This document shows, piece after piece, positions 11,301-41,452 of a stretch of DNA of 64,000 nt. Every line of letters starts with the position of its first letter. The first letter of the stretch is position 1. Origin of the DNA: Euglena gracilis (Eukaryota > Euglenida > Euglenophyceae > Euglenales); assembly GCA_039621445.1 (NCBI GenBank), contig CP154954.1, positions 69,258,670-69,322,669 on the forward strand, in the 5' to 3' direction. The translations under genes were made by a program, and so were the position numbers. The notes beneath the pieces were generated by a model, which saw only the letters and a list, made by a program, of their open reading frames with translations, searched no databases and was not told the DNA's origin.

Positions 11301-13321
11301 ACACATGGCAGAATTGCCACTGTAAGAAGCATCCAAAGTAAGCTGGACATTGGTTGTGCGGTCTCACGATTGTGTTGAAAGGGGGGGACAACGTTCTCCT
11401 CCTTAATATAACACAAAAAAAACAGCGGTGCAAAAACAAATCAAACCACACACCCACACATCACAAGTTCTGCTCCGCAGCCCCTCCCAATCAGGGTTTG
11501 ATGATGGGTTTGATGAACCTCTCTGGTGGTCGTAGGACAACTCCCCCAAACAGTGGTATGACCAAATGACCGAATTTCAGCACTGGCGCTATGCGCTGGG
11601 CCGATAGCAGGCCCCCCTCTTAGTTGCACTAAGGCTTCTTGTCTGTTTATGGCCGGCGCTAACTTAGCAGGCACCCCCCTGGGGGGGGGGGGGTCGTTTT
11701 TGGGTCCCAGTAACTGCCGACCAAGCCAAGTTCCCCGTGAAAATGGCAATTTTCAGGCCACGGCACCTTCAGCGCTGGGGTGTGTTGTAGCACCACCCAG
11801 CCGACCCTGAAAATGCCCCTCCCCCCTACCTGCCCATAGCAGGCAGTCCGACTTTCCTCTATTCCTGAATACACCAACTTAACAGCCACAGTGCCAGACA
11901 GCAGAGCCCATAAAATGATCCATTTCCAACGTGTGGGAAGCAGGACTATGTGATCGATAAGCATTGCTCTGTACGTTTTCCAAAGCTGTTTTATTATGTT
12001 TCGTGTTCTGTCACTTTCGCGTGCGGTCAAACATGTCTGCCATTCAATCAAACCATCCATCATCCATTTCGCGTCATCTGCGTCCAATGCAGGGACAAAC
12101 AAGAACAAATATTCGACTTTGGTTTTGTTCACCACGTCCAGGGAGCACACAGCAACCCCCCCCCAGGGTCCCGTCAGAGCATGGATTCATGGTGACCCCG
12201 GGGGGAAAACATCTTCCCAGGCCCATACCCACCCATCGACTTCTTTTTTAGAACCCCCACCCACCCACCAACCCACCCAAACCACCCAAAATCGGCTGAA
12301 AACTCTTGAAAAGATAGGACTTTGTCCAGGCAAAAGACTGACACATGGCACCCCCCCGCTCCAGCCAGGGGTTTTCTTAAGCCGGAGGGTACCCTATCCC
12401 CCGGGGGGGGGGTCCAGCCAGCCAGCAGCTCAAATCCAGCCAGCAGTCCAAATTCGGGATGGGAGCCCTCAGGGGGGGGGTCGAGTGAAATAAAGTTGGG
12501 TCCAGCCTTGACGCAGGCTGGCCAGCCAACTGGGCTGCCCAGCTCACCTCTCCCTGCATTTTTCCCCCTCATCACAGCTTCCTCCATCACAGCCCCCCAG
12601 CCTAGCTCCATCCATTGATCAAGCTCCATCCATCAAAATGTCGAGAAGTCAAAAAATGTTTCAGAATTTTTTGTTTTTCATCGACCCAGCCCAGCCCCCT
12701 CCAGCCTCGGACCCCCCCTCCCCCCCTGGACCCCTGGCTGGACCCCCCGGGGGGGGGGGGGGTCCAGCCAGCAGCTCATTTCCAGCCAGCAGCCTTTTTG
12801 CCAGCCAGAGGCTGGACCCCCCCCCGGGGGGGGTCCTTAAGAAAACCCCTGGCTCCAACAGCCCCAGCCCAACCCACCCACTTTTCAAAAGTCACCTCCC
12901 CAACCCCAACCCCCGTGTTGGATGCATGTATGGGTCAAAGGCATCTGCCTTCAGCCGGCTGGAAAAAGTAGATGGCGGACTGCCCTCCCTCCTATGAGGC
13001 TCTCTGGCTTGTGCCTGAGCTGGGTGGAACCCAGCCCTGGAAAAAATGCACCAAAATAAATAAATAAATAATACATATAAATAAATAATAAATAATATGT
13101 AATAAATAAAAAAAGCAGAATATGATAGAATAAAGTAACACATACATCAACAAATAAACAAAAAAAACGGCCGATGCCATCAAACTGCGCCGTGCGGGGG
13201 GTGTCTCGTGGGGCCGCGGCGGGGGCCACGAAGCGGTACACGAAGAGCGCGCTCGTGTAGAACGCGCTGGCCGCGTTCCCCACCCCCTCCACCTTGACGG
13301 CGGGGCCGCAGCCGCCACACA
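4815..13321 (-). CDS. PstS-like phosphate-binding-fold protein, multi-exon, ends not found
   Basis: Periplasmic-binding-protein fold resembling bacterial PstS, which binds phosphate for an ABC importer. Exons in transcript order: 13172-13321, 8877-8968, 8338-8461, 7640-7711, 6936-7058, 6366 to about 6473, and 4815-4935. Together they read in family order: VEGVGNAASAFYTS, FDGIGST, SLDWASTLTPP (the FAxSD region), PTSAYAVVFVYNLNG, LAKIWSGAITKWDDPEI, EESGSTLLVQKAF, NPYTLAYVA, and SGVIVEPTISSV near the C-terminus. Phases agree at most junctions. Four donors are GC (after 13172, 8877, 8338 and 6366). The usual RxDGSGTT phosphate motif reads QLEESGST, so classical phosphate binding is doubtful. The start codon, any signal peptide, the last exon and the stop were not identified, and the acceptor of the sixth exon is unresolved. 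Family membership is well supported by the order of motifs; function in this organism is inferred. Confidence 0.75.
5014..5039. repeat. Perfect 12-bp hairpin
   Basis: TAGGCCCGTGCG, a TG loop, then its exact reverse complement. It sits in a G+C-rich patch (4820-5260) in the intron upstream of the last recognised PstS exon. Confidence 0.8.
5306..5341 (+). repeat. (TG)n microsatellite
   Basis: About 18 TG units within an intron of the PstS-like gene. Confidence 0.9.
5894..6000 (+). CDS. Isolated PstS-like exon on the opposite strand
   Basis: An exon-like open segment whose translation reads AAAIGLVFNLNG, then QVLSKAALAQILSGQIWGD. It matches the PstS region held by minus-strand exons 8338-8461 and 7640-7711 (VVFVYNLNG, ILAKIWSGAI). 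It has an acceptor CTCACAG|G at 5893/5894 and a donor GG|GTGACG at 6000/6001. No further plus-strand PstS exons were found on either side. It lies inside an intron of the minus-strand PstS-like gene. It is therefore an inverted partial duplication, a fragment of a second gene, or an assembly inversion. Identity as a PstS-like segment is fairly secure; whether it is expressed is unknown. Confidence 0.55.
6548..6752 (+). repeat. Tandem repeat, about 33-bp unit
   Basis: Five or six copies of a unit built on GATATATATGGATAAGTG and ATATGGCTATGATGT, with the fourth interrupted by an AT run. Intronic. Confidence 0.85.
6793..6838 (+). repeat. Dispersed 46-bp conserved repeat, copy 1
   Basis: Starts TTAGTTGCACCAAGG and ends CCGGCGCTAACTT. 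One mismatch from copies at 11620 and 27581, in the same orientation and also preceded by a C run. Confidence 0.85.
7960..8246. mobile_element. hAT-like miniature inverted-repeat element
   Basis: Termini CAGGGTTTTCTTTTAAG and AAAAAAAACCCTG are inverted repeats. The element is bracketed by near-identical 8-bp duplications ATTGAGAG (7952-7959) and ATTGAGAT (8247-8254). The interior is long G and C runs around a GCGCTTTT/GGCGTCGAAGGC core; no coding capacity. It lies in the PstS intron 7712-8337. Confidence 0.8.
9273..9580. mobile_element. hAT-like miniature element, TGTGCTTA family
   Basis: Inverted termini TGCTTGTGCTTA and TAAGCACAAGCCTG, flanked by a perfect 8-bp duplication GTCAGGCC (9265-9272 and 9581-9588). 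The interior carries G/C runs and a CCCGGCGCATTCGGCGCCGG palindrome. Non-coding; in a PstS intron. Confidence 0.85.
11620..11665 (+). repeat. Dispersed 46-bp conserved repeat, copy 2
   Basis: Identical to the copy at 27581-27626 and one mismatch from 6793-6838. Flanking sequences differ, so the conserved part is the 46-mer itself. Confidence 0.85.
12410..12860. repeat. CCAGCCAGCAG-rich repeat with G/C runs
   Basis: Several CCAGCCAGCAGC blocks alternate with C runs followed by G runs. The same wording recurs at 31320-31380, 40840-40905 and 28160-28205, so this is a dispersed family. No gene. Confidence 0.6.
13045..13160. repeat. A/T-rich (AAAT)n-like microsatellite
   Basis: Imperfect AAATAAATAAT repeats immediately downstream, in transcript sense, of the first PstS exon. 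Confidence 0.8.
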
Positions 13322-13367
13322 CTGCGGGGGGGAGGGGCGGTCCCCCTCGGCCGGTGCTTGGCCACCC

Positions 13368-13447
13368 CAGGCTTGTGCTTACCGACCAGGGGGGGGGGGG
13401 GCAGCACCCCCCCCCGTGGGGTGGGCATCCGACTAAGCACAAGCCTG
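13368..13447. mobile_element. Short copy of the TGTGCTTA hAT-like family
   Basis: CAGGCTTGTGCTTACC and GACTAAGCACAAGCCTG form inverted ends around a C/G-run core of only 80 bp in all. The flanking octamers match in only five of eight positions, so the target duplication is decayed or absent. Confidence 0.6.
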
Positions 13448-15149
13448 AGCCCCACGTTTTGGGCACGCGTGGCCCTTCCCCCCGATCCCAAGGTTTGGTG
13501 GAAAGCAACCGGGGGGCAAGCCGTTGAGGGGGTGGTCGGGGCGGGGTTTGTGGAAAAAGCAAATGGGGGGGCCCCGACCCTGGGGGGGGGGCTGTGCCTG
13601 CTATTGGCAGGAAACGTGTAGCAGAAGGCTCCTCCTCCTCCCCCCCCCCCCCCGGGCCAGTTTTGGGTCTTATCCTGGTGCCTGCGGACCGAGCTCACTT
13701 TCCCTTGAAAAATACCATTTTTGGACCCCCGGCACCCCCGGGACCCAGAAAAGAAGAAAAGGAGGCGGGGTGTAACCAGGTGAATTGCTGGCAGATTTCC
13801 ATGTCAACCATTTTATTTGCAATTCATTGCACTCTTTGCAATCCTTATGCTGCATGAAAATCAAGAGGGAAAATGTTGTGCATTTTGCATTTTTCCCTGT
13901 CCTCTTTTCTGGAACAATTGTGATGTCCACAGACCCTGAAAGCATAAATGCGTGCCACTGTATAAATTAAGGTCATGCAGGGCGTTGTGCAGACATTTTT
14001 CTCATTGTAGGTGGCCGTTCGCTCCACCAGGCTAAACGGTGGGGTGACCGAACCCACCCATATCCTGTAAAGCCTGCATGCATTATAAAGAGAGAGCGAG
14101 AGGCAACTTTTGGCGACAAAATTGGCACCAGAGGGGGAAAATGACCCACGATGAGAGTGACAGGTGAGTTCCATATTCCCAGAATTTTTTCCATATATTC
14201 CACAAAACCAACGTTCCCAGCTACTTCAACACAGAATTTGGACAATAAACAAGATGATTATCAGCATCACTCTTGACAGTGTGTGGCAGGTCGTAATCCG
14301 CTGATACGCAATTGCGGGTGGCAAGCAGCCAAAGCCATACAAAACACAGAAATTTTGATTGGATTGTCATCGTTGGGTGGCCTGCAGAGGGTTACATTGT
14401 TGACATTCAATTCCCAAAAGCATCTGGAAAAGCTCAACGTTTTCAGTAGTGTTTGCACTGATAAGAAACGTTTTTGCTCCCTCCAAACAAACTCCCGATT
14501 GAAATAATTTCACCCCTGGTTTTGTTTTCCTTTGGAAACCCTGAAAATCTTTTTCACAATGGGACTATTAAAAGGCAAAACAAATTCTCCCCACTTTGTG
14601 AGCCACGAGCAGGGCAAAAATATTTCTTGGTGCTTCATTTGCGTGTTTGTCGAGCCTGCTGTCCAAAAAAAAAGTGAACAATGGCTAGATAAATGACCAC
14701 CTCTTCAGCCCCCCAAAAATGGTCCTAATAACTGCACATCGCCTCTCTGGAAGAAGCCTCTGGAAGAAAAAATCAATTTTACAGCAATGTAGAGTGCCGA
14801 ACAAGAAAATAATGCATACCTGAATTGTTCAACGAAAAATCAAAACTTGGTATTGCTTCAAAAAAAAGGCATTTGTTTGCAACATTTTTTTGCTTAACAC
14901 AAAAAAAAAACTCACAGCATGGCCAGTCCAAAATAAGGGGGGGGGGGTAAATTTAAAGCATTTTCTTTCATCTCAGGTGTTTCGGCGATGATTAGAGTGG
15001 GCTTGCCAAACGAGACATTGTCTGGGACATCTGACCGGTGGAGAGTGCGAAAACGCAAGCAAACTTGGCTTTATGGCCTCTTATTGAACGCAGGGGTCGG
15101 TCATCGCCCAGCAGCTTTGAAACTCCCGGTGCTGTTCCTCCAACATCTG

Positions 15150-15470
15150 CATTCACTCCAACACCTGCTGACCTGCACCCCCTCCAACAATAACTGTAAC
15201 CTGTAAATTGCATCCACCACAATACCTGCATCCACTCCAGCACTGGCATACTCCAATATCGATATCCTTTCATTCACTCCAATACCCGCATCCACTCCAA
15301 TACCCACATCCACTCTATTGCCTGCATCCACTCCATTACCTCAATCCACTGCACTACCCGCATCCCTCCAGCTCCAACATCCACTCCATCCATTCCTACA
15401 TCCACTGTTCCAATACCTACGTCCAAAGTCCCAGCATCCACTCCAATACCCACATCTACTCCACTTAGGC
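15150..15470. repeat. Minisatellite based on CATCCACTCCAATACC
   Basis: Roughly twenty degenerate 12- to 18-bp units. The minus strand reads as VDAGIGVDVG-like peptide, an artefact of the repeat rather than a gene. Confidence 0.85.
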
Positions 15471-15986
15471 GGCACATGTCGCTCTTATGCTTTCTTCTTT
15501 GCCAATGCGGGCATGAAAATGACAGCACCTGGCTCCCAAAAAACCCAAAAATGTAAATAGCATGCGATATGGTGCCCCAGGTGGAGGTGAAAAAAGGGAC
15601 TTTACAGGGTGCTCAGAACAGGTGTCACGACAGCATATGGGCACGCATACAACCAGTATGCGTGTTTGAGAACCTTTCAACGGCTGCCTCATCAGCATGG
15701 GATGTTGCTGGAACAATTTGGGGGGATGTGCGACAAAGCCTGAAATGACACCCTGCTCCAGGACTTTGAGAGAAATTGGTGGTTGGCGTGTGCAAATGCG
15801 CGAATGGACGGACACACCAACCATTTGCTTAACTTTGAAAAGGGCCATGCGGGCTGAAATTGATATGATTGAAAAATTGAACAAGTGGTTGGTTTGTGCA
15901 AATGTGAAAACTGTTTGTCTGGTCGCTTCGATAACATTCAAAAATAACTAAAGAAGAAATTTAAGTAAACAAATAAATAATCAAAG

Positions 15987-16024
15987 AAAAAAAAAAAAAA
16001 AAAAAAAAACAAAAAAAAAAAAAA
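15987..16024 (+). repeat. Poly(A) run
   Basis: Nearly uninterrupted A with two C interruptions; could be the tail scar of a retroposed sequence, but no body is recognisable upstream. Confidence 0.8.
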
Positions 16025-16725
16025 CAACCGGCGTCATTTGACCCCCTCAGACATACCTTACAACACCTCCCCTTTGAGCACAACACCTCCACGTGCTGCT
16101 TTCCTCCTGATCGCATCTTTCTCTGATCTCGGAAGTACTCGTTGTTAAAGCTTCGAAATGAAAATGAACTTTGGTTGGTGTGCACAATTGCGAAAAACAA
16201 GCCAAAAGAATGGTTGATCCGGGCAACCAATTCAAAAGAGGGGGTCCAGCACCACAGGAATACAAGAGAGGTAATACCACAATTTCAACACATTCATTTT
16301 CCAGCTCCAAACACAATGGCAAAGGAGAATCTTGGTTGGTTTTAAAGTGGTTGGTGTAGGCAAATGCGCACACCATCCATGGCGCAAATGCACATCATTG
16401 CTGTGGTGTGGGTGTCACAGAGTCTTAAACATCAGCAAGGCATCGAAGGATAGCTTGCCACTGAACTCAACTGGACAGTGGTGGCAATCCTCCTGTGTTC
16501 TGTATCCCCCTCATCAACCACCAGTGACAGGCTCCCCAGCCCCTGGGCACGTGGTCCCCCAACCCATTCTCCCCCAGCGGGCAAGGAGGAGTGCTGTGAC
16601 CTGTCATGGGAATCCCAGCACTGCGACACACTGTACAGGGGGAGAGGTGCAAGCGGGGCACGGAGAGGTTGAACGTTGTGGTAGGAGTGCTGGGGGGTAG
16701 GGGGAGTTGCGGGGGAAGGGGGAGT

Positions 16726-35578
<18,853 letters not shown>

Positions 35579-37004
35579 CTGCGCCGGGGGTGTAATTATG
35601 TCCCGCGGACCCTTTCCGTCCAATGCAGTTTGCACATGTGGGGAGAAAAACTGGTCAGCGGCACATTTTGTATTGTTTGACCCAGATTTCGTTGGAGTGG
35701 TCACCTGTGGCAGCTCCCAGAGATCCTGGCTGGCCTCACCGATTCTTTCAGTGTTTGCCACACAAATATGGATGTGGATGTGTCTCACAAATATGGTGTC
35801 TGGATGTGCCTGACGGTGTAAAACCTTTAGCCACATAACCATTTGCAATTCTTCCTAATGCAAAAACGTTGGGACAAACAACGTGGGCTGGGCCGGCAAA
35901 CGATGGGAAACGTTATCAAACACAATTTCATCCGGGTTTGGCCATCCGGCACCCCTCCCCAAACGGCATCTCAGTGGAGCAGCACCGGGACCAGGGAAGG
36001 GAGGGATTGGCCGGCCGGCCGGCGGTCACGGAGGTGTGTCGGCATCGATGACACAGCAGCGGGAACCTCCGCTTGCTTGACAGGATTGCCTCCCCCAACT
36101 TTAACCCGTGGACCTTGCATTGTACTGAATAATGCATCAGAAAAAATACCTTCATTATTTGACAAAATACAGTCTACAGTGGTTGGAGAAAAAAAAACGC
36201 CAGTTTATTGATCCAAATCAATTAATTTAATTTATCAATTTCTCTCAGTGCAATTGAATTAATTATGAAACTATAAACAAATTTCACCCGTCAATTATTC
36301 ACATTCTAAAAAAATGGGCTTTCTATCACTTGTATGTGTGTGAGGCCACGGCAGGAGGAGTTGGGCCAGAGGTAAGGTTTTTTTTTTCAGGACCTGGAGG
36401 AGGGGTCTGCACTGAAGATCCGTGACCCCCAGAGGGTGGATATTTCCCCCCAAGCCAAAATCCACCCACCCACTTTTTTGGGGGGCCCCACCCAGAACGC
36501 CGACCATTGGGAGGGGTCAAAACCACTCGAAACATTGAAAAATCGAAATATCGAAAAACGTTCCAATTTGCCCGGCCAACCTGGCATCTGGCCCGGTTGG
36601 GCTCAACCAGGCTTTGCTTAAAGACACCAGCAGGGAGATCCACTGGCTAGCCGTTTTGCCAGACAGTGGAAAAAATGGACAGTGGAAAAAATCGACTAGC
36701 TGGACTCCCGGGGGGGGGGGGTCCTGGTCCTCCCAACTCGTGGAAAAATTTCACCTCCGGCGCTGCGCACCGAGGTAAACCTAAGGTTTTTAATGTGTTT
36801 TTTTTTAAGATGATTCTGTTCCCAAAAAAAACCTCAAAATGGCTACTCAACCCAAGCCCGACTCCCCCCGCATGCAGACAATTTTGTTTCCTTCCGAGCT
36901 GCGACTGTTCTTGGCTGCCAGGGATGCAGATGCTGGATTGGCCAAATAAATTTCGAAATCAGGGGAGCTTGCGGCCAAAGGTGAGTGAAGTTGGGCAAAG
37001 TGGC

Positions 37005-37085
37005 CAAAAGTGGTTAAAGTGGCCAAAAGTGGCCAAAAGTGGCCAAAAGTGGCCAAAAGTGGCCAAAAGTAGCCAAGAGTGGCCA
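37005..37085 (+). repeat. Tandem 10-mer AAAAGTGGCC
   Basis: Seven near-perfect units. Followed at 37221-37263 by four copies of GCGATGCAGG-like units. Confidence 0.85.
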
Positions 37086-37780
37086 AAGTTGTACAAGTGG
37101 ATAAATGACCAAAAATGGACAAAAGCGGATGAAGTGGTTGCAGGTGCTGTTTTGGGTGCTCTGGATGCAGATATCCGAGTGGATGCAGGTGCACGACGTG
37201 CACCTCTAAGGGCTTCAAAGGCGATGCAGGGCGATGCTGGGCGATGCAGGGCGATACTGGGCCCAAGGGCATGGCTGACCAGAGGTGCTTGCTGCCATGC
37301 TCTCCTCTCCACCTTCCCCTCTGCCCATCATCACCATCTCATTTACCCACCTGTTTCAATAGATGATGAAAATGGAAATGGGGAACCGGTGCTTGAAGGA
37401 TTCTTTTTGTAGTTGAAAGATTTTTCATACAGTAAATGTGATTTTCTGGAGTGCAGTTTTTCACCGCCTGTGTGCACTCTGGCTGGCAAAAAGCACAGAA
37501 AGTGTCACCCGTTTCGTTTAATTTCTGCTTTTCAAGGGCGTTGATTGCCATATTCAGAGGAACACATTCATCAATGTGCGAAAATCTCATTTTATTATGT
37601 GTGGTCGTCCTCAGTCACTCACAATTATTTATGATGGTTTGTGATTTTGGGGAACTGCCAACTCTGTATTTCAAACGTGTGAAAATAATTTTCCCCCTCC
37701 AAATGGAAGATTTCCAAAGCGAATTGCTGTGTGCCAGAACTGCCGCGACGTGCACCATTATGTTGCGTGTGCCCCCCCCC

Positions 37781-38095
37781 CAAACAATTTTTTAAGCACT
37801 GCCCCCCCCCCCCCCCGGGGTGACTGACTGGGTTTTTCAGAGTGACTGACTGGTTTTGGGCCCGGACCCCCTCCCCCCCCCCCCGGGGGGGGGTCGGCCA
37901 GGGGTGGGCAAAAGTGGCTTGAGTGACCCCGGCGCCGAAGGTGCCGGGAAAATTTTTTGGGCCTGAAATGGCCTAAAGTGTCTGGAAAGTGGCCGTTTTT
38001 CTGAGTGGCCGACCCCCCCCCCCCGGAGGGGGGTAGTGACTGACTTTTTCAAAAAGTGGAGTGACCCCCCCCCCGGGTCGGTAAAAAATTGTATG
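37781..38095. mobile_element. Inverted copy of the CAGTCAGTCACT element
   Basis: Ends CAAACAATTTTTTAAGCACTG and GGTAAAAAATTGTATG. Internally the reverse complement of 33112-33467. Flanks are C runs, so a target duplication cannot be judged. Confidence 0.7.
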
Positions 38096-38104
38096 CCTCC
38101 CCCC

Positions 38105-38440
38105 CAGGGTTTGATATAAGGAGGGCGTACATAGTTTAGGTGGGGGGTGTCCCCCCCACCCCCCCCCCCCCCGGCCCCCAGGAGGGGGGTCCGGACCCCC
38201 CCCCCCCCCACCTGCCAGGGGGGTCCGGACCGACCCTCGGGGGGGGTTCCCGGGACCCCCCCCCCCAAAAAGGGTCAATTTTTTCCTCCGGCGCTTTGCG
38301 CCGAAAATTTTTTGCATTTTTGGCACATTTTTGCCCCAAAAGTGCCCAAAATGGCACTTTTGGTCGTTTTGGGGGTCAAAAATTTTCGGCCACCCTGACC
38401 GCGCTCCTGTTTAGGTGGGGTGTCTTTATATCGAACCCTG
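38105..38440. mobile_element. hAT-like element, GATATAAG family
   Basis: Ends CAGGGTTTGATATAAGG and TTATATCGAACCCTG are inverted, with flanking octamer CTCCCCCC at 38097-38104 and 38441-38448. It ends 18 bp before an L2HGDH exon, and the C run of its right flank forms the polypyrimidine tract of that exon's acceptor. Confidence 0.8.
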
Positions 38441-38458
38441 CTCCCCCCCCCCTGGCAG

Positions 38459-40027
38459 GTGCCGGTGCTGCACGACCTCCTGGCCCGTGGGACGAAGAAT
38501 GGTGTGGAGGGGCTGGAGATCCTGACAGGCGCACAGGTGGAACAGATGGAGCCCAACGTCAAGGTGTTGTGGCCATCCGCTGACAACAACCGGATGCTAT
38601 CCAACCATTTGCATTCGAATCATGCAACTTGCATAAAGATGGATGAATACAAATTGCAGACCTATACACAAACATTCTAAAATGATGCCATTTTCATGCA
38701 GCTGACAACGTCAACAACGTCAATTAAACGTTGACTTGGAATAGTGACTGACCACATGTAAAAATGCGAATGCATCATGGTTTGATTACCTGGAACATTT
38801 CAAATGTTTTTTGTGTGTGTTCTTTGGATTGGGAGGAGTGAATTAATTGCAGAGCACAAGCAAGAAATGTTTTTTTTTTTTGCTAAATCGAAAATATTTC
38901 GAAAATTTGTAGCCCAGGTTGCACCCAGGACCACCATGGGATGGGTGTGTAAAAGGAGCAACGGACTGCGGCAATCGATGCAAATTTGACATGCGACACC
39001 CCCCCCCCCTTGTCATACGACCACCCCTCATTTACGACCCCCCCCCCCGGTCACAGGTTGCAGGTGATGGGGGTATTATGACCACCCCCCCCCCCCCGTC
39101 ACAGGTTGCAGGTTGCGAAAATTTTAACACCATTTTTCCTACGACCGCCCCTTCATTTACGACCACCCCCCGGTCACAGGTTGCAGGTTATGGGGGTGTT
39201 ACGACCACCCCCCCTGGTCACAGGTTGCAGGAACCCGGTCGTACAACAAGGGGGGGGGGCGGGCACCAGTTTTCATGTCTAAAATTGTTGAAATGCCATT
39301 ATTATACCAATTTTCTTATTTGCATTTTCAGTTCTTCCCAACCAGCGCAATATCGGCCCAAATTGACCATTTCATGCAAAAAATCGCCCCCAATCCACCC
39401 AAATAATGAAGAGAACACTGCAGGCAGGGGAGGGCAGGGGTGGAAAACACAAACCCTGTTTTTTTTTGTATTTCTTAACGTTTAACGTTTGTACTTCTTA
39501 ACGTGATTTTGCCAAAATTTGTTTTTTGTTGCATTTTTTTTGTTTTTTTTGTATTTTTTTGCATTTTTCGTCTTTTTTGTGGTTTTTTTGTCTTGTTTGG
39601 GTCCATGTTGTCCCCCCCCACAGGTGGTGGCAGCGCTGCATTCCCCCAACACGGGCATCTGCGACTTCGGGGCGCTGTGCCGCAGCTTCGCCCGGGACGT
39701 GGTGGCGACGGGCCTCGGCTGCGTGCAGCCCAACTTCGAGGTGCTGCGCATGGCGGACGCCGGGGACGCGGTGATCGTCGTGGGGAAGGTGTGTGGCGAT
39801 GGTCTTGTGTGGTTTGCTGGATGAAATGCTTTCCGTGGGGCACTTTTTTGTCTGTTTTTGTTTTGTTGATTTTCCTCGGTGGCTGGGTCTTTGTAGGCTG
39901 CAATGCAAAATCATTGCTGCTTTGCAATGCAATATTCTAATTCTAATCATTGCTCATTTGGCATTTTTCTTGCATTTTTTTTTACCCTTCTGCCGCACTC
40001 CGTAATCGAGCTTTGGAGAGAGAGAGA

Positions 40028-40060
<33 letters not shown>

Positions 40061-41366
40061 TTCATTCAATGCAGCAAGCTTCAGCTGATGAGAGTTTTTG
40101 GGAACGTGGGTGGTTTGTTTTCTTTCCCCTCACTGCAAGTCGTATTGGCCTCCCAGGAACCCAGCCAGAAGGGCCCCATCAAGTCCGTCAAGGCGAAGCA
40201 CGTCATCTCGTGCTGTGGGCCAGGGTATAGCTAAGATTAAAATTTGACCCCCCCGGGGGCAGCCTTTTTCCAGCCCGGGACCCCTCCCCCCCCCCCTCAA
40301 CGAGTTTTGTTTATTTCCAGCCGCTCGAAGGGCAGATGGACAGTGACGGATTTTCACGCATGCCTGTGCAAAACTCCAGGAGCAAATTTTGGTTGTTGTG
40401 ATCGCCGACACAGCCAACGGACTGCTGGCTGCTGGATACAGAAGCGTGTGTTTTTTTACAGGTCACATGCAACAAAAAACTGCTACCGATGTTCCTGCGG
40501 GATGGTGATCCAATCACCCTCCTGCTGTCCTCTGCGGGCCACTGCCAAACAAGCTTTTTTTGCAGTTCGCAAAACGAAGGCGCGATGTCGGAATTCCGCG
40601 TCAGAAACGTCCCTCGGAGGTGTCTGATGAAAGCGACTGGCAGTGTCTGTGTCGCTTCTGATGCACTCCTCACCGCAGGCATGTGCCTGCCGTTCACATT
40701 TTGTGAGCGTACAACGATCAATCGCGTTCTTTGCTGCATTTCCGTGTCGCATGTCAAATTTGCATCGATTGCCGCAGTCCGTTGCTCCTGGGTGCAACCT
40801 GGGCTACGCAGCTATGTCCGGGGACCCCTAGGGGGGGGGAGGATCAGCCAGCAACCTTTTTCCAGCCAGCCCAAATTTTCCAGCCTCTGAGCTGGACCCC
40901 CCAGGGTCGTAAAAAAATGCTCTGCTGCGGGCTGTACTCCGACTCGGTGGCCCAGTCCGGGGGCGGGCAGCGATACCCGAAGCTGCTGCCGTTCCGCGGC
41001 ACGTACTACCAGATGAAGCCCGAGTTCCGCAACATCTGCAAGCGCAACATCTACCCGGTGCCCAGCGGGGGTGGTGTGCCCCTTCTGCCAAGGCTTTCCT
41101 CGTCACTGCCCTGACTACCAAAGAAATTCCATATTTCCAGGATCAGCATGTTCCCAAAATTACAAAAATCATGCTTTTGGATTTTTTTTTTGTAAAAGAT
41201 GTGAGTGACGGCTCAAAACTCACGTCTATGTTGCAAAATGAACGGATTTATGAAATTTTCCTCAGTCCCCTCCAGCAGTAGTGTCTCAAATCCCAAAACC
41301 GCAAGTTTCCAAAAATTTTCCGCAAATTTCCTGCATTTTTTCCCGTGATTTTTCTGAAGGCCTCCG

Positions 41367-41452
<86 letters not shown>

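Larger units (their letters stand above)
13450..16725. other. Spacer between two minus-strand genes
   Basis: No family-recognisable coding segment. It includes a CACTCCAATACC-type minisatellite and a long A run. It should hold the promoter and 5' exons of the PstS-like gene and the 3' untranslated region of the dehydrogenase gene. Confidence 0.4.
35579..38458. other. Region between divergent dehydrogenase genes
   Basis: A G+C-rich island at 35941-36070 could be a first exon: on the minus strand it holds an ATG-led frame MPTHLRDRRPAGQ ending near a GT. Elsewhere AT-rich with AAAAGTGGCC and GCGATGCAGG tandem runs. The missing 5' exons of the L-2-hydroxyglutarate dehydrogenase gene are expected here but I could not find them. 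Confidence 0.35.

Noticed and set aside
11950-12150. Minus-strand segment VPALDADDAKWMMDGLIEW as a PstS exon
   Set aside because: It has an AG nearby but does not match any PstS region, and the neighbouring exons already join in phase without it.
15101-15528. Minus-strand VDAGIGVDVG-type repetitive protein
   Set aside because: A minisatellite translation with frames open on both strands; no gene context.
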